From Staphylococcus sp. MI 10-1553 (lineage in GTDB: Bacteria > Bacillota > Bacilli > Staphylococcales > Staphylococcaceae): DNA of 64,000 nt. Under the pieces are notes generated by a model. The model searched no databases, was not told where the DNA came from, and saw nothing but the letters and a program-made list of their open reading frames with translations. The position numbers and the translations under genes were made by a program. Numbering within the stretch: the stretch's first letter is position 1; every line of letters starts with the position of its first letter. The DNA is taken from assembly GCF_010365305.1 (NCBI RefSeq), contig NZ_CP048279.1, forward strand, positions 1,364,001-1,428,000, given 5' to 3'. Below, in pieces: positions 7,591 to 18,284 of this stretch.

Positions 7591-7596
7591 TATAAT
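7591..7596 (+). promoter_or_regulatory. ezrA -10 element
   Basis: A perfect TATAAT lies 15 bases before a GGAGGAG ribosome site. The -35 region is AT-rich and poorly matched, so strength is uncertain. Confidence 0.5.
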
Positions 7597-7628
7597 AGTT
7601 TTATGTATTTAGGAGGAGACGAGTGGAC

Positions 7629-9329
7629 ATGGCATTATATATTATACTAGCGATTATCATTGTTATTTTGATTGCAATCGGTGTTTTATTTTACATGCGA
7701 TCAAACAAAAGGTCGATTATTCAATCTGCTGAAGAGAGAAGAGAAAAGTTAAATGCATTGTCGTATGATGAAAGTTTGGAGAAATTGAAAACGTTACACT
7801 TATCTGGTGAAACAAAAAATCAATACGATACATTAAACCAATCATGGACTGACACAACAAATAACTATTTGGCACCTGTAGATGAAAAAATCCATGAAGC
7901 AGAAATGAATCTAGATAAATTCAAGTTTTCATTAGCTCAAACGGATATTAATGATGCACATGCGTTAATGGATCAGTACGAAGCGAAACATCAAGAGTTG
8001 ATTAGTCAAGCGGATGAAGTGTACGACATACATCAACAGAGCGATGAGATTTATGAAAGAAGTAAAGATGAATACCGTAAATTAAAGCGCGATGTCCTTG
8101 CAAACCGTCATCAATATGGTGAAGCAGCAAGTTTATTGGAAAAAGAAATTGAAAGTTTTGAACCAGAATTTGAAGTGTATGAGACGTTAAAAGCTGAAGG
8201 TAACTACCAAGAGGCACATACGCATATTCAAGGTTTAGATCAAGATATTGCGTATTTAAAAGAGGATATGAGTGAAATTCCTGATTTAATGCGTGAAGCA
8301 CAAAAAGAACTTCCGGGTCAATTTCAAGATATTAAATATGGCGTACGTGATTTGAAAGTAGAAGGTTATGATTTAGATCATGTGAAAGTCGATAGTACAT
8401 TACAAGACTTAAAGACGGAGCTCAGTTTTGTTGAACCGATGATCAGTCGCCTTGAGTTAGATGAAGCAAATGACAAATTGTTACAAATTAATGACCGCCT
8501 TGATGATATGTATGACTTAATCGAGCATGAAGTGAAATCAAAAAATGCCGTAGAAGAATCTAAAGAACGTATTACAAATGATTTGTTCCATGCCAAAGAT
8601 ATGAATTACACGTTACAAACTGAAATTGAATATGTGCGTGAAAATTATTATATCAATGAAAGTGATGTTCAAAGCGTTCGCCAGTTTGAAAATGAGATTC
8701 AAAACTTAATTTCAGTGTATGACGAAATTTTATCTGAAATGGCGAAATCATCGGTGCGTTACAGCGAAGTCCAAGATAACTTGAAATATATTGAAGACCA
8801 TGTTGAAGTGATTAATGCGAAACAAGAAAAGTTACAAAATCACCTCGTGTCACTAAGAGAAGATGAAGCAGAGGCAGAAGAACATATTTTACGTGTCCAA
8901 AGTAAAAAAGAAGAAATTTATCGTCGATTACTTGCTTCAAACTTAACGAGTGTGCCAGAGCGTTTCATTATTTTGAAAAATGAAATTGATTATGAAGTAC
9001 GTGACGTCAATAAACGATTTAGTGAGCGACCAATTAATGTGCAACAATTGAAAGATAAAGTGAACAAAGTCGTGCTTCAAATGAATAAATTTGAAGATGA
9101 AGCGAACGATGTGCTCATTAATGCGGTATACGCTGAACGTTTAATTCAATACGGTAACCGCTATCGAAAAGACAACCATGATTTAGATAAGAGCTTGAAC
9201 GAGGCAGAACGTTTATTCAAAAACAACCGCTACAAACGTTCAAGTGAAATTTCAGAACAGGCGCTCGAACAACTTGAGCCAGGTATCGCGCAACACATTG
9301 AACGAGAAGTGTTAGAACAACAATCTTAA
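7629..9329 (+). CDS. ezrA: Septation ring formation regulator EzrA
   Basis: A 566-residue membrane-anchored protein that binds FtsZ and limits Z-ring assembly to mid-cell; in staphylococci it also organises the division machinery. A single N-terminal transmembrane helix (about residues 2-22) is followed by short basic anchor residues. The rest is a long chain of coiled-coil, spectrin-like helices rich in Glu, Lys and Leu. I chose ATG 7629, which gives MALYIILA as in S. aureus and stands 10 bases from GGAGGAG; GTG 7623 is possible but too close. A strong terminator follows. Monocistronic. Confidence 0.96.
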   Translation: MALYIILAIIIVILIAIGVLFYMRSNKRSIIQSAEERREKLNALSYDESLEKLKTLHLSGETKNQYDTLNQSWTDTTNNYLAPVDEKIHEAEMNLDKFKFSLAQTDINDAHALMDQYEAKHQELISQADEVYDIHQQSDEIYERSKDEYRKLKRDVLANRHQYGEAASLLEKEIESFEPEFEVYETLKAEGNYQEAHTHIQGLDQDIAYLKEDMSEIPDLMREAQKELPGQFQDIKYGVRDLKVEGYDLDHVKVDSTLQDLKTELSFVEPMISRLELDEANDKLLQINDRLDDMYDLIEHEVKSKNAVEESKERITNDLFHAKDMNYTLQTEIEYVRENYYINESDVQSVRQFENEIQNLISVYDEILSEMAKSSVRYSEVQDNLKYIEDHVEVINAKQEKLQNHLVSLREDEAEAEEHILRVQSKKEEIYRRLLASNLTSVPERFIILKNEIDYEVRDVNKRFSERPINVQQLKDKVNKVVLQMNKFEDEANDVLINAVYAERLIQYGNRYRKDNHDLDKSLNEAERLFKNNRYKRSSEISEQALEQLEPGIAQHIEREVLEQQS

Positions 9330-9355
9330 TATATAAATGTATTATTGAAGTAACC

Positions 9356-9402
9356 CGTGCATCTATCGTAGTGTCCTTAACTATGATAGATGCACTTTTT
9401 TA
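9356..9402 (+). terminator. ezrA terminator
   Basis: A 15-bp stem starting GTGCATCTATC and closing with GATAGATGCAC, then TTTTTT. Confidence 0.92.
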
Positions 9403-9554
9403 TGATTAGACATTTTAAAAAAGTGCGTTGAAGCCATTCAATCCGAAAAGTTGACCGGAATGATAAAATTTTAGAAAATATCGAATGGATATGACATCAA
9501 ACCCACGACTTATAGTACAATGTAAAATGATATTTAAAGAGAGGAAGTCTGCAC

Positions 9555-10691
9555 ATGTTATATTTTGATAACGCAGCGACAACGAAACCCGATTCATCCG
9601 TGTTATCGAGTTTTATGAAAGTGAACGAGAAGTTTTTCTATAATCCGAATAGTCCGCATGAAAAAGGGCAAGAAGTTGAACGTTTATTACAAAATGCGAG
9701 AGACCAAATTAAAACGACGCTGAAATTAAATGATGAAACGCTCATTTTTACAAGCGGGGCAACAGAGTCGAATAATATGGCTTTAAAAGGGGCAGCACAT
9801 CAGAAAAAACATTTTGGACGCACAATAATCACGTCGTTACTCGAACATCCGTCTGTATTAGAAGTCATGCGTGAACTTGAACGAGAAGGTTTTATATTAA
9901 AGTATGTCAATGTGACAGCTGAGGGGCGTATTGACATTGACCATTTCAAGTCACTGTTATCCAATGATGTAGTTTTGGTGACGTGCATGCAAGTGAATAA
10001 TATTATGGGGCAAATTCAACCTATTGAAGAGATTGTTGAAAGCTTAAAACCTTATCCGAAAGTGCATTTTCATGTTGATGCGGTGCAAGCACTTGGGAAA
10101 TGGCCGATTCAAATGAATGGGATTGACAGTATATCGTTGAGCGGTCACAAGTTTAATGGATTGAAAGGTCAAGGTTTACTCATTTTAAAAAACTTACATC
10201 AAATTTATCCGATGATTCAAGGTGGTGGTCAAGAATTTGGTTTGCGTAGTGGGACGGTCAATGTCGCAAGTGATGTTGCGTTAGCGAAAGCCATTCGATT
10301 GGCAGAAGATCAACGTGTCGCCTTAATACAAACGTTATCGACATTTACAACTGCATTGCGTGAGATGATTCAAGATTATCCAGGTGTCGTGATTAATTCG
10401 CCGGTTGATGCATCTCCACATATTTTAAATGTGGCATTCCCAGGTGTACGTGGTGAAGTATTAGTCAATGCCTTTTCGAAACAAGGGATTATGATTTCGA
10501 CGACGAGTGCATGTTCATCCAAACATTCAAATGTCAATGAAGTATTAAAAGCGATGAACATTTCTGTGTCGCGTATTTTAGGAAGTATTCGTTTGTCATT
10601 TGACCGACATACGACAATGCAAGATATTGAGACGTTTAAAGCATCGTTTCATCAAGTATATAGAGAAGTTGAGGAGTTGTTAGAAAAATGA
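9555..10691 (+). CDS. nifZ: Cysteine desulfurase paired with ThiI (NifZ/IscS type)
   Basis: A 378-residue PLP-dependent cysteine desulfurase that passes sulfur from cysteine to a partner. Visible motifs are YFDNAATT at the N-terminus, TSGATESNN near 66-74, [10 protein letters not shown] with the PLP-contacting Asp, SGHKFNG with the Schiff-base lysine near 205, and the mobile catalytic cysteine in STTSACSSK. Its stop overlaps the thiI start by ATGA. In B. subtilis the homologous desulfurase next to thiI serves 4-thiouridine formation in tRNA, and the same role is likely here. It is distinct from the SufS-type enzyme for Fe-S clusters. Confidence 0.93.
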   Translation: MLYFDNAATTKPDSSVLSSFMKVNEKFFYNPNSPHEKGQEVERLLQNARDQIKTTLKLNDETLIFTSGATESNNMALKGAAHQKKHFGRTIITSLLEHPSVLEVMRELEREGFILKYVNVTAEGRIDIDHFKSLLSNDVVLVTCMQVNNIMGQIQPIEEIVESLKPYPKVHFHVDAVQALGKWPIQMNGIDSISLSGHKFNGLKGQGLLILKNLHQIYPMIQGGGQEFGLRSGTVNVASDVALAKAIRLAEDQRVALIQTLSTFTTALREMIQDYPGVVINSPVDASPHILNVAFPGVRGEVLVNAFSKQGIMISTTSACSSKHSNVNEVLKAMNISVSRILGSIRLSFDRHTTMQDIETFKASFHQVYREVEELLEK

Positions 10692-11908
10692 TTTATGACC
10701 ATATATTAGTACGTTACGGAGAATTAACCTTAAAAGGTGGCAATCGTAAAACATTTGTCAGCCAGTTGCGTTCCAATGTAAAACGCGCATTGATGCCATT
10801 AAAAGGGTATGAAGTGAAGGCGAATCGTGACCGTATGTATATTCAAGTAGAGTCAGAAGCAGATATTGAAGAAATGATGACACGTATTTCGAAAGTGTTC
10901 GGTGTGCATTCGATTAGTCCGGTCTTAAAATTAGAAAAATCGATGGATGCGGTGTATGAACACGCTCGATTATTCGCTCAAAATTATGAAGCAGGAGACA
11001 GTTTCAAAATTGAAGTCAAACGTTCTGACAAAAATTTCGAATATGAAACATTTGCGATTCAACGTATGGTCGGTGGCGAAGTACTTAAAAGTAATGAATC
11101 ACTCCACGTGGATGTTCGCCAACCTGACCATGAAATTAAAGTTGAAGTCCGCCTTGATGCGATTTATATGTATGACCGCATTATTCCAGCGATTGGTGGC
11201 TTACCAGTCGGGACAGGAGGGAAGGCGCTGTTAATGTTATCAGGTGGTATTGATTCACCGGTTGCAGGGATGGAAGTGATGCGTCGTGGTGTGACGATTG
11301 AAGCGATTCATTTCCATAGTCCACCATTTACAAGTGAAAAAGCGAAAGAAAAAGTGATTGAACTGACGCGAATTATGGCTGAAAGAGTCGGTTCGATACG
11401 TTTACACATTGTACCGTTCACAGAAGTGCAAAAACAAATTCATAAAGTTGTGCATGAACGTTATACGATGACTTCAACACGTCGCATGATGTTAAGAATT
11501 GCGGATAAAGTCGTGCATCAAATTGAGGCTGACGCTATTGTGAACGGTGAAAACTTAGGACAAGTAGCCAGTCAAACATTGAAAAGTATGTATGCGATTA
11601 ATGCAGTAACGAACACGCCAATTTTACGTCCGCTATTGTCATTAGATAAAGAAGAAATTGTGAAAAAGGCAAAAGATATTGGCACGTTTGAAACTTCTAT
11701 TCAACCATATGAAGATTGTTGTACGATTTTTACACCAAAAAACCCAGTGACAGAACCGCAATTTGAAAAAGTATTGCAATATGAATCTGGTTTTGATTTT
11801 GAAGAGATGATTGATAGAGCGGTAGACAATATTGAAACGATGGTGATCGATAAAAACTATCAAATCCATCAAAATGAACAAAACGCATGGGATGATGACT
11901 TGTTCTAA
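10688..11908 (+). CDS. thiI: tRNA 4-thiouridine synthetase ThiI
   Basis: A 406-residue enzyme that thiolates uridine 8 of tRNA. It has an N-terminal ferredoxin-like/THUMP RNA-binding part, then the ATP-pyrophosphatase P-loop LSGGIDSP at about residue 183. The protein ends DDDLF without the rhodanese domain of the longer E. coli enzyme, which is normal for Firmicutes. Translational coupling to the desulfurase gene supports direct sulfur transfer between the two proteins. The following exporter gene is only 14 bases away and probably co-transcribed. Confidence 0.95.
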   Translation: MIYDHILVRYGELTLKGGNRKTFVSQLRSNVKRALMPLKGYEVKANRDRMYIQVESEADIEEMMTRISKVFGVHSISPVLKLEKSMDAVYEHARLFAQNYEAGDSFKIEVKRSDKNFEYETFAIQRMVGGEVLKSNESLHVDVRQPDHEIKVEVRLDAIYMYDRIIPAIGGLPVGTGGKALLMLSGGIDSPVAGMEVMRRGVTIEAIHFHSPPFTSEKAKEKVIELTRIMAERVGSIRLHIVPFTEVQKQIHKVVHERYTMTSTRRMMLRIADKVVHQIEADAIVNGENLGQVASQTLKSMYAINAVTNTPILRPLLSLDKEEIVKKAKDIGTFETSIQPYEDCCTIFTPKNPVTEPQFEKVLQYESGFDFEEMIDRAVDNIETMVIDKNYQIHQNEQNAWDDDLF

Positions 11909-11922
11909 AAGGGGGATAAACA

Positions 11923-12696
11923 ATGATCATAGAATGGGATGGGACGCTAATTTTAATTATCATTGGTTTAGGCTTTTTAGCGGCATTTATTGATGCTGTG
12001 GTTGGTGGTGGCGGTTTAATATCAATCCCCGCATTGCTTGCCATTGGTATGCCACCCGCTGCTGCATTAGGGACGAATAAATTAGCGAGCGCATTCGGAT
12101 CTTTGACGAGTGCGATTCGTTTTATTCGTTCGGGTAAAGTGGATCTACCTATTGTTGTTAAACTGTTCCCTTTATCCTTTATTGCCTCGATTTTAGGTGC
12201 AATCGTAGCTGTTTATTTGCCTGCTGAACTTTTAAAGCCACTTGTGATTGTAGTTTTGTCAATTGTTCTCATTTATACGTTATTGAAAAAAGAATGGGGA
12301 AGTATTCGTACATATACCACGTTCCATTTATACAAAATGGTGTTATTTACGTGCCTCATTGTTGTCATCGGCTTTTATGATGGTTTTCTTGGTGGCGGGA
12401 CAGGATCATTTCTGCTCTTCGTCTTTTTATTATTAGGCTTTGATTTTTTAAGTGCTGCTGGGAATGCGAAAGTATTGAATTTTGCCTCAAACTTAGGCGC
12501 GTTACTATTGTTTATTTATTTAGGCCGTGTCGATTACGTTTATGGGTTAATCATGGGCGTTAGTATGATTGCGGGTTCTTATGCTGGTGCCATGTTTGCA
12601 CTCAAAAAAGGTGTCGGTTATGTCAGAATTTTATTTGTTATCGTCACTGTCGTTCTTATTTTAAAAAATGTATGGGATTACATCTCTACACATTAA
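11923..12696 (+). CDS. TauE/SafE (TSUP) family membrane transporter
   Basis: A 257-residue integral membrane protein with about eight transmembrane helices. The family's internal duplication is visible as two glycine-rich half-sites, DAVVGGGGLISIP near residues 23-35 and YDGFLGGGTGSF near 151-162. TauE/SafE proteins export sulfite, sulfoacetate or related organosulfur anions, but many are uncharacterised. AAAGGGGG lies before the ATG and the gene follows thiI by 14 bases, so it is probably in the same operon. A link to sulfur metabolism is suggestive but not shown. Confidence 0.85.
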   Translation: MIIEWDGTLILIIIGLGFLAAFIDAVVGGGGLISIPALLAIGMPPAAALGTNKLASAFGSLTSAIRFIRSGKVDLPIVVKLFPLSFIASILGAIVAVYLPAELLKPLVIVVLSIVLIYTLLKKEWGSIRTYTTFHLYKMVLFTCLIVVIGFYDGFLGGGTGSFLLFVFLLLGFDFLSAAGNAKVLNFASNLGALLLFIYLGRVDYVYGLIMGVSMIAGSYAGAMFALKKGVGYVRILFVIVTVVLILKNVWDYISTH

Positions 12697-12789
12697 CCAG
12701 GGAACGATTGCATGTACCTAAGATGAGTGTCGTTTAAAAATTTTTGCTTTACGCTCTACTTTAAATTTCAAATGATTTCTTACAGTTAT

Positions 12790-12820
12790 TTGACCTAAAG
12801 ACTATATTTTTTGTTATGAT
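12790..12820 (+). promoter_or_regulatory. Probable sppA promoter
   Basis: TTGACC and TATGAT with a rather long 19-base spacer, upstream of AAGGAAG and the sppA start. Confidence 0.45.
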
Positions 12821-12852
12821 AAATTTGAAAAACATTCGAAAGGAAGTTGATT

Positions 12853-13845
12853 ATGTCAAAAAGGATCATAGCGATTATATTAGCAAGCGTCATCGTACTA
12901 GGCGGTATTTTAATGAGTGCCATGACATCAGTTGTATCCTCTTTTATGAGTGGAGATTTTAATACCACTGAGGAAGCGACAAGTACCGTTCTTGAAGAGG
13001 GCGATAGCAATAAAAAGATTGCAGAAATTGTCGTAGAAGGTGAAATTATCGACACAGGTGCGAGCGGTAGCCTTTTCGGTGGTGGCGCAGGTTATAATCA
13101 TCAAGCGGCTTTAAAACAACTTGAAACGATTAAAAATGATGATTCCATCAAAGGTGTGCTGCTCAGCGTCAATAGCCCAGGAGGCGGTACATATGAGAGT
13201 GATGAATTTTATCAAAAAATAAAAGAAGTAAAAGATTCAGGTAAAAAGATTTACGTCCAAATGGAAAATTTAGCGGCATCTGGTGGCTACTACATTTCAG
13301 CGCCAGCCGATAAAATTTATGCAGGCCCTCAATCTTTAACAGGTTCAATTGGTGTCATCTCTGAGTCAAAAGATTATTCAGAGCTTTTGGACAACTTAGG
13401 CATTAAAACAAACACGATTAAATCGGGTGCACATAAAGATATTTTAAGTAGTTCTCGTAAAATGACAGACGAAGAAAGAGAGATTTTACAGTCTATCAAT
13501 AAAGATAGTTTCGATCAATTTGTCAATGTCGTTAAAGAGGGGCGTCATATGTCCGAGTCAAAAGTGCGTGAATTAGCAGATGGACGTATTTATAGTGCGC
13601 AACAAGCGAAAAGTAATGGTTTGATTGACGCTATTGGTTATAAAGATAAAGCTTTAAAAGACTTAAAGAAAGCGATTAAAGTTGACAACCCAGAAATTAT
13701 TACGTTCGATGCTGAAGAAAGTAGTTTAACGAGCTTTTTAGGTATGAAATCATTCATTAATGGTTTGCGTGCAGATTTGAAAGATGTGAAATCAATTATT
13801 AATAATGATTCACAAACACGACCAATGTACAAATATGAAGGGTAG
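12853..13845 (+). CDS. sppA: Signal peptide peptidase SppA
   Basis: A 330-residue membrane-anchored serine protease of the S49/ClpP-like fold that degrades signal peptides left in the membrane. One N-terminal transmembrane helix spans about residues 3-25. The nucleophile Ser143 lies in the AASGGYY motif, and the general-base Lys195 lies in SGAHKD, 52 residues later as in B. subtilis SppA. The SLTGSIGV motif lies between them. ATG 12853 is preferred because AAGGAAG stands 6 bases upstream; the in-frame TTG at 12847 touches that site. It is followed at once by an RDD protein gene, an arrangement known from other Firmicutes. Confidence 0.93.
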   Translation: MSKRIIAIILASVIVLGGILMSAMTSVVSSFMSGDFNTTEEATSTVLEEGDSNKKIAEIVVEGEIIDTGASGSLFGGGAGYNHQAALKQLETIKNDDSIKGVLLSVNSPGGGTYESDEFYQKIKEVKDSGKKIYVQMENLAASGGYYISAPADKIYAGPQSLTGSIGVISESKDYSELLDNLGIKTNTIKSGAHKDILSSSRKMTDEEREILQSINKDSFDQFVNVVKEGRHMSESKVRELADGRIYSAQQAKSNGLIDAIGYKDKALKDLKKAIKVDNPEIITFDAEESSLTSFLGMKSFINGLRADLKDVKSIINNDSQTRPMYKYEG

Positions 13846-13854
13846 GTGATTGAG

Positions 13855-14439
13855 ATGCAACATTCAAATGAATTTAACTATAATCCGTCTCAACCCCGCC
13901 TAGAGATTTCGCGACCAGTGAATGGTCATCAGGCAGAAGGACGTGCAACTCAAACGATTGACAAACATCGGTATGAACTGGATGCGTTTTTCTATGCAGG
14001 TTTCGGCAGACGGTTTTTAAGTTATATCATTGACCTTGCGATATTATGGGGTGTAACACAAATCGTTTTAAACCCTATTTATGGACTGACAGGTATTGAC
14101 AGCTGGAAATTATGGATTGACAAATTTAGCGTAGGACATATTCTAGATGTACTCATTTATTTTGCTTACTTTGTATTGATGACGAAATACTTTCAACAAA
14201 CAGTCGGCAAAATGATTCTCGGCATTAAAGTGTATCATCGAAATTTAACGCGATTGAACTGGTCAGATGTATTAATGAGAGAATGGGTCGGCCGTATCAT
14301 TTCGAATGTCTTTTTCGGTTTGCCATACTTAGCTGTACTGTTCACGCCTAAACATATCGGTGTGCATGATTACTTTGCGGATACAGTCGTCGTTAAAAAT
14401 AAATACCTTCATTATATTAAAGAAACTGAAGGTATATGA
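13855..14439 (+). CDS. RDD family membrane protein
   Basis: A 194-residue protein with a hydrophilic N-terminal tail of about 45 residues, then an RDD domain with three or four hydrophobic helices. Signature residues are the Arg in GRRFLSYIIDL, the Asp nearby, and a C-terminal GVHDYFADTVVV. The RDD family is poorly characterised; some members are linked to ion or osmotic stress. AGGTGA overlaps the sppA stop and serves ATG 13855, so the two genes are translated from one mRNA. In B. subtilis an RDD-type protein beside sppA (YteJ/SppI) inhibits SppA. The same relation is plausible here but is inference. Confidence 0.85.
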   Translation: MQHSNEFNYNPSQPRLEISRPVNGHQAEGRATQTIDKHRYELDAFFYAGFGRRFLSYIIDLAILWGVTQIVLNPIYGLTGIDSWKLWIDKFSVGHILDVLIYFAYFVLMTKYFQQTVGKMILGIKVYHRNLTRLNWSDVLMREWVGRIISNVFFGLPYLAVLFTPKHIGVHDYFADTVVVKNKYLHYIKETEGI

Positions 14440-14502
14440 CGTGATTACAAGCTATTAACGCGATATAATAGTCAAGTAATCTATTTAAGGGAGGCACTAT
14501 TG

Positions 14503-14997
14503 ATGGCACAAATTACATTTAAACAAAAACCTGTTGAATTATTAGGTCAAGAAGTTAACGTTGGGGAGCAAGCTCCAGATTTCACGGTAGTAGACAATAG
14601 TTTACAACCTGTAACACTTGCAACATATGAGGGCAAGAAAAAATTAGTCAACGTTGTTCCTTCTCTTGACACAGGTGTATGTGATCAACAAACACGTAAG
14701 TTCAATGAAGAAGCAAGTACTGAAGATGGTTATGTATTAACCATTTCTATGGACTTACCATTTGCGCAACAAAGATGGTGTGCATCAAGTGGATTAGACA
14801 ACGTGATTACATTAAGTGATTATCAAAGTCGTTCATTTGGTCAAAACTACGGTGTGATTATGGACGGTTTACAATTATTAGCACGTTCAGTATTTGTATT
14901 AGACGGAAATAATAAGGTCGTATATAAAGAGATTGTAGCAGAGGGTACGGATTTTCCTAACTTTGAAGCAGCACTTGAAGCTTATCGCAACATTTAA
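14503..14997 (+). CDS. tpx: Thiol peroxidase
   Basis: A 164-residue atypical 2-Cys peroxiredoxin that reduces hydrogen and alkyl peroxides using thioredoxin. The peroxidatic Cys60 is in [13 protein letters not shown] and the resolving Cys93 in RWCAS. A start at ATG 14503 is fixed by GGGAGG 8 bases upstream and by similarity at the N-terminus (the TTG in front is not needed). TATAAT at about 14464 is a plausible -10. A strong terminator follows. Confidence 0.96.
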   Translation: MAQITFKQKPVELLGQEVNVGEQAPDFTVVDNSLQPVTLATYEGKKKLVNVVPSLDTGVCDQQTRKFNEEASTEDGYVLTISMDLPFAQQRWCASSGLDNVITLSDYQSRSFGQNYGVIMDGLQLLARSVFVLDGNNKVVYKEIVAEGTDFPNFEAALEAYRNI

Positions 14998-15123
14998 TTG
15001 ATGATGAATGACCAAGTTAAGTGGAGATTCGGTATATCAGAATTAACCTACTTTTAACATGTTTTTTCTGGCACGTCATATCTCTGTTAACATGTCAATC
15101 AATGAATGCTGATGAAATGAACA

Positions 15124-15181
15124 AAGGGAGGTTCAGAAGCCACATTTGTAACGTGTGCTTCTGAAGCGCTCCCTTATTTTT
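15124..15181 (+). terminator. tpx terminator
   Basis: A long stem with arms beginning AAGGGAG and ending CTCCCTT, inner TTCAGAAGC/GCTTCTGAA, then ATTTTTAT. Confidence 0.9.
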
Positions 15182-15196
15182 ATGAAAGGATGATGA

Positions 15197-16147
15197 ATGA
15201 TGACTGAAAGCACCTCTATTATGGAGACATTATTCCATCAACTCGATAAAAGAACACAAAAATTAAATGAAGAAAATGGTCAAAGCTTTATTGAGAACTT
15301 GGGCTTGGCAATGGAACAACTTTATACGTCTGAGCGTGATTTATTAGAACAAGCAACACTTCAAGATAGAAGAAAAGCATTTCAATTTGCGTATTTGAAT
15401 CAACTGCATAAAGAAGAAATACAAGCCAATCATCAAATTACTCCCGATTCTATTGGACTTATTTTAGGTTTTTTAGTGTCGCAATTTAAAGAGGGCACAA
15501 AAGAATTGCATATTGCAGATTTAGGCAGCGGTACAGGGCATTTAAGCGCTACTGTTCATGAAGTGATGACAGACTATACAATCATGCATCATTTAGTTGA
15601 AGTTGACCCAGTACTTTCTAGAGTGAGTGTACACCTTGCTAACTTTTTAGAAATTCCATTTGATGTGTATCCTCAAGATGCTATCATGCCATTACCTTTT
15701 GATGGTGCGGATGTTGTCATTGGTGATTTGCCAATTGGATATTACCCGAATGATACGCGTAGTGAACAGCTACAGTTAGGTTTTGATGAGGGACACAGTT
15801 TTGCACACCACTTATTTATCGAACAAGCAATTGAAGCCGCGAAGCCATCAGGGTACGTTTTTCTCGTTGTGCCGAGTCAACTATTTGAAGGCGACTATGT
15901 AAAACAGTTGGAAAATTTTATTGCTACAGAAACAGAAATGCAAGCTTTTCTGAACTTGCCGAAAACATTATTTAAAAGTGAACGTGCACAAAAATCGATT
16001 CTCATTTTGCAACGTAAAGAACAGAATGTGACGAAGCCTGTAGAAGTTTTGCTCGCTAATATTCCAGATTTTAAAAACCCGCAAAACTTCCAACAATTTT
16101 TATCCGAACTTAAAACTTGGTTGTCACAAAATCAACCTAAAAATTAG
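15197..16147 (+). CDS. ytxK: YtxK-like class I SAM-dependent methyltransferase
   Basis: A 316-residue protein related to N6-adenine DNA methylases. The SAM-binding motif I is ADLGSGTGHLS near residues 111-121. The catalytic tetrad position reads DLPIGYYP rather than NPPY. Homologues sit beside tpx and ackA in Bacillus and Staphylococcus as here. A true DNA methylation role is not established, and there is no restriction or specificity gene nearby. The altered motif argues against a classic modification methylase. AAAGGA lies 6 bases before ATG 15197; ATG 15200 is an equal alternative. Confidence 0.85.
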   Translation: MMTESTSIMETLFHQLDKRTQKLNEENGQSFIENLGLAMEQLYTSERDLLEQATLQDRRKAFQFAYLNQLHKEEIQANHQITPDSIGLILGFLVSQFKEGTKELHIADLGSGTGHLSATVHEVMTDYTIMHHLVEVDPVLSRVSVHLANFLEIPFDVYPQDAIMPLPFDGADVVIGDLPIGYYPNDTRSEQLQLGFDEGHSFAHHLFIEQAIEAAKPSGYVFLVVPSQLFEGDYVKQLENFIATETEMQAFLNLPKTLFKSERAQKSILILQRKEQNVTKPVEVLLANIPDFKNPQNFQQFLSELKTWLSQNQPKN

Positions 16148-16223
16148 GCTGTTACACTCTTGAAATCAAACTGTATTAATGGTTAAATAGATGTGAATAA
16201 AATATATATTGGAGGCCGTTGAC

Positions 16224-17426
16224 ATGTCAAAATTAATTTTGGCGATTAACGCTGGTAGTTCGTCATTGAAATTTCAATTAATCGAAATGCCAGAAGAAAA
16301 ATTAATCACTAAAGGTTTAGTTGAACGTATTGGATTAAAGGATTCGATTTTCACAATTGAAGTGAATGGTGAAAAAATCAAAGAAGTACAAGATATTAAA
16401 GATCACGAACAAGCGGTAAACATGATGTTAGACAGTTTACAAAAACATGGCGTGATTAATGACATTAACGAAATCGATGGTACAGGTCATCGTGTCGTAC
16501 ATGGTGGCGAATTATTCCCTGAGTCTGCTTTAGTTACTGATGAAGTGATTAAAGATATTGAAAAATTAACAGACTTAGCACCACTTCACAACCCAGCAAA
16601 CTTAATGGGTATTCAAGCATTTAGAAAATTGCTTCCTGAAATTCCACATGTTGCTGTATTTGATACATCATTCCATCAAACAATGCCTGAATCAGCATAT
16701 TTATATAGCTTACCTTATGAATACTATAAAAAATATGGTATCCGTAAATATGGTTTCCACGGCACGAGCCATAAATATGTATCGCAACGTGCAGCTGAAA
16801 TGTTAGGTAAACCAATTGAAGAATTACGTATTATCTCATGTCATATTGGTAACGGTGCTTCAATTGCTGCAATCGATGGCGGTAAATCAATCGACACGTC
16901 CATGGGCTTTACACCATTAGCGGGTGTGACAATGGGTACACGATCAGGTAATATTGACCCTGCATTAATTCCATTCTTGATGGAGAAAACAGGTAAAACG
17001 GCTGATGAAGTACTTAATATTTTAAATAAAGAATCAGGTTTATTAGGTATCACTGGAACGTCTTCAGATTTACGTGATATCGAAGGCGATGCGAAAAATG
17101 GAGAAGAACGTGCAGAGTTAGCGTTAGAAGTATTCGCATCACGTATTCACAAATACATGGGTTCATATGCAACACGTATGCATGGTGTAGATGTGATTAT
17201 CTTTACTGCTGGTGTAGGTGAAAATTCAGATGCAGTTCGTGCTCGTGTATTAGAAGGTTTAGAATTTATGGGTGTATATTGGGATCCACGTAAAAATGAA
17301 GCTTTACGCGGCAAAGAAGCTGAGCTCAACTACCCACATTCACCTGTAAAAGTATTAGTCATCCCTACAAATGAAGAAGTGATGATTGCACGCGACGTTA
17401 TGACTTTTGGTGAGTTAGAAGGCTAA
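16224..17426 (+). CDS. ackA: Acetate kinase
   Basis: A 400-residue ASKHA-fold kinase making ATP and acetate from acetyl phosphate during overflow metabolism. The N-terminal [12 protein letters not shown] motif and the [37 protein letters not shown] and FTAGVGENS motifs are all present. ATG 16224 is chosen because TTGGAGG lies directly upstream; the earlier TTG overlaps that site. A strong terminator follows. Confidence 0.98.
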   Translation: MSKLILAINAGSSSLKFQLIEMPEEKLITKGLVERIGLKDSIFTIEVNGEKIKEVQDIKDHEQAVNMMLDSLQKHGVINDINEIDGTGHRVVHGGELFPESALVTDEVIKDIEKLTDLAPLHNPANLMGIQAFRKLLPEIPHVAVFDTSFHQTMPESAYLYSLPYEYYKKYGIRKYGFHGTSHKYVSQRAAEMLGKPIEELRIISCHIGNGASIAAIDGGKSIDTSMGFTPLAGVTMGTRSGNIDPALIPFLMEKTGKTADEVLNILNKESGLLGITGTSSDLRDIEGDAKNGEERAELALEVFASRIHKYMGSYATRMHGVDVIIFTAGVGENSDAVRARVLEGLEFMGVYWDPRKNEALRGKEAELNYPHSPVKVLVIPTNEEVMIARDVMTFGELEG

Positions 17427-17445
17427 GCTTGAAATTGCGTAAGAT

Positions 17446-17497
17446 AACAAACAGTATGAGTTGCGATATATTCGCGACTTGTACGGTTTGTTTTTTT
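17446..17497 (+). terminator. ackA terminator
   Basis: AACAAAC pairs with GTTTGTT, with inner AGT/ACT and GCGA/TCGC pairs, followed by a T run. Confidence 0.88.
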
Positions 17498-17529
17498 GTA
17501 GGTGTAAAAAAGGGGAGCGTCAGTAAATA

Positions 17530-17574
17530 AGTAACAAAGAGACAAGGAAAGCGAATTTCCAAGCCTCTTTGTTA
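17530..17574 (+). repeat. Near-perfect 45-bp inverted repeat
   Basis: GTAACAAAGAG and CTCTTTGTTAC form an 11-bp perfect outer stem, with an inner GGAAA/TTTCC stem around GCGAA. No T tract follows in either direction, so it is not a standard terminator. It stands next to the R2 repeat. Confidence 0.75.
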
Positions 17575-17589
17575 CTCATGAAGGAAGGA

Positions 17590-17672
17590 GGGACAGGAAC
17601 ATGGCAAGTTAAATAAAACGCTGCAAGAATAGCATCAAAAATTTTATGTCCCATTTCCATTCGAATGTTCGA
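17590..17672 (-). repeat. Interspersed repeat R2, copy 1
   Basis: Read on the minus strand it contains GGGACATAAAATTTTTGATG followed by CTATT and, later, TTTATTTAACTTGCC. The same order of blocks occurs on the plus strand at 38508-38577. Confidence 0.75.
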
Positions 17673-17684
17673 TATAGGGTTTAA

Positions 17685-18188
17685 TTAAATGCTGAAATCT
17701 TTCAGTAGTTCGTCTGTTGCTACTTTTGGTTCAAAGTTTTCTGGAATTTGCTCAGTACGTACAACTAATACATCACATGCTGAATGACGTACAATGGCTT
17801 CAGATACCGAACCTACGATAAAACGTTCTACCGCATTAAGGCCTGAAGTACCACACATCACAAGGTCAACATCTGAATTTTCGTCACTTGCTAATTTTGG
17901 AAGTACAGATTTAGGTGATCCAAATTCTAAGCGTGTTTCCACATTTTGAATGCCTTCATCTTGTGCCACTTGACGGTAGCCATCCAACAATTTTTCTGCA
18001 AATGATTTAGACTTTTCAGTGAAGTGTGAATCGTAAACTTCAAAAGATGTGTAAGTTCTTGAATCGATGACATTCACGATAATCAGTTTGGCATTATTAC
18101 GCTTTGCAACTGCAACTGCTTTGTTAAATGCCCACTCCGCTTCATGAGAACCATCAACAGCAATTAAAATATTTTTGTACATATACAT
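17685..18188 (-). CDS. Universal stress protein (UspA family), ATP-binding type
   Basis: A 167-residue UspA-fold protein. The N-terminal NILIAVDGSHEAEWA strand-loop and the C-terminal GTSGLNAVERFIVGSVSEAIV segment (the G-x2-G-x9-G-S nucleotide motif) mark an ATP-binding Usp. It is the close relative of the staphylococcal Usp next to ackA and ald. It stands alone on the minus strand. AAGGGG is 8 bases before the first ATG, and TATAAT (minus strand, 18218-18223) is a good -10. The role is in stress and anaerobic survival by family knowledge. Confidence 0.93.
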   Translation of the reverse strand: MYMYKNILIAVDGSHEAEWAFNKAVAVAKRNNAKLIIVNVIDSRTYTSFEVYDSHFTEKSKSFAEKLLDGYRQVAQDEGIQNVETRLEFGSPKSVLPKLASDENSDVDLVMCGTSGLNAVERFIVGSVSEAIVRHSACDVLVVRTEQIPENFEPKVATDELLKDFSI

Positions 18189-18284
18189 GGCTAAAACCCC
18201 TTTCTTATTTCACCTTTATTATAACATATCATTTCCAAATTTAAGTGAAATTTATATGAACTAAAAAATCAAAAATTGTTATGA

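Noticed and set aside
15197..16147. Restriction-modification system at the YtxK-like methyltransferase
   Set aside because: The catalytic motif is altered, there is no endonuclease or specificity gene beside it, and the tpx-ytxK-ackA order is core chromosome.
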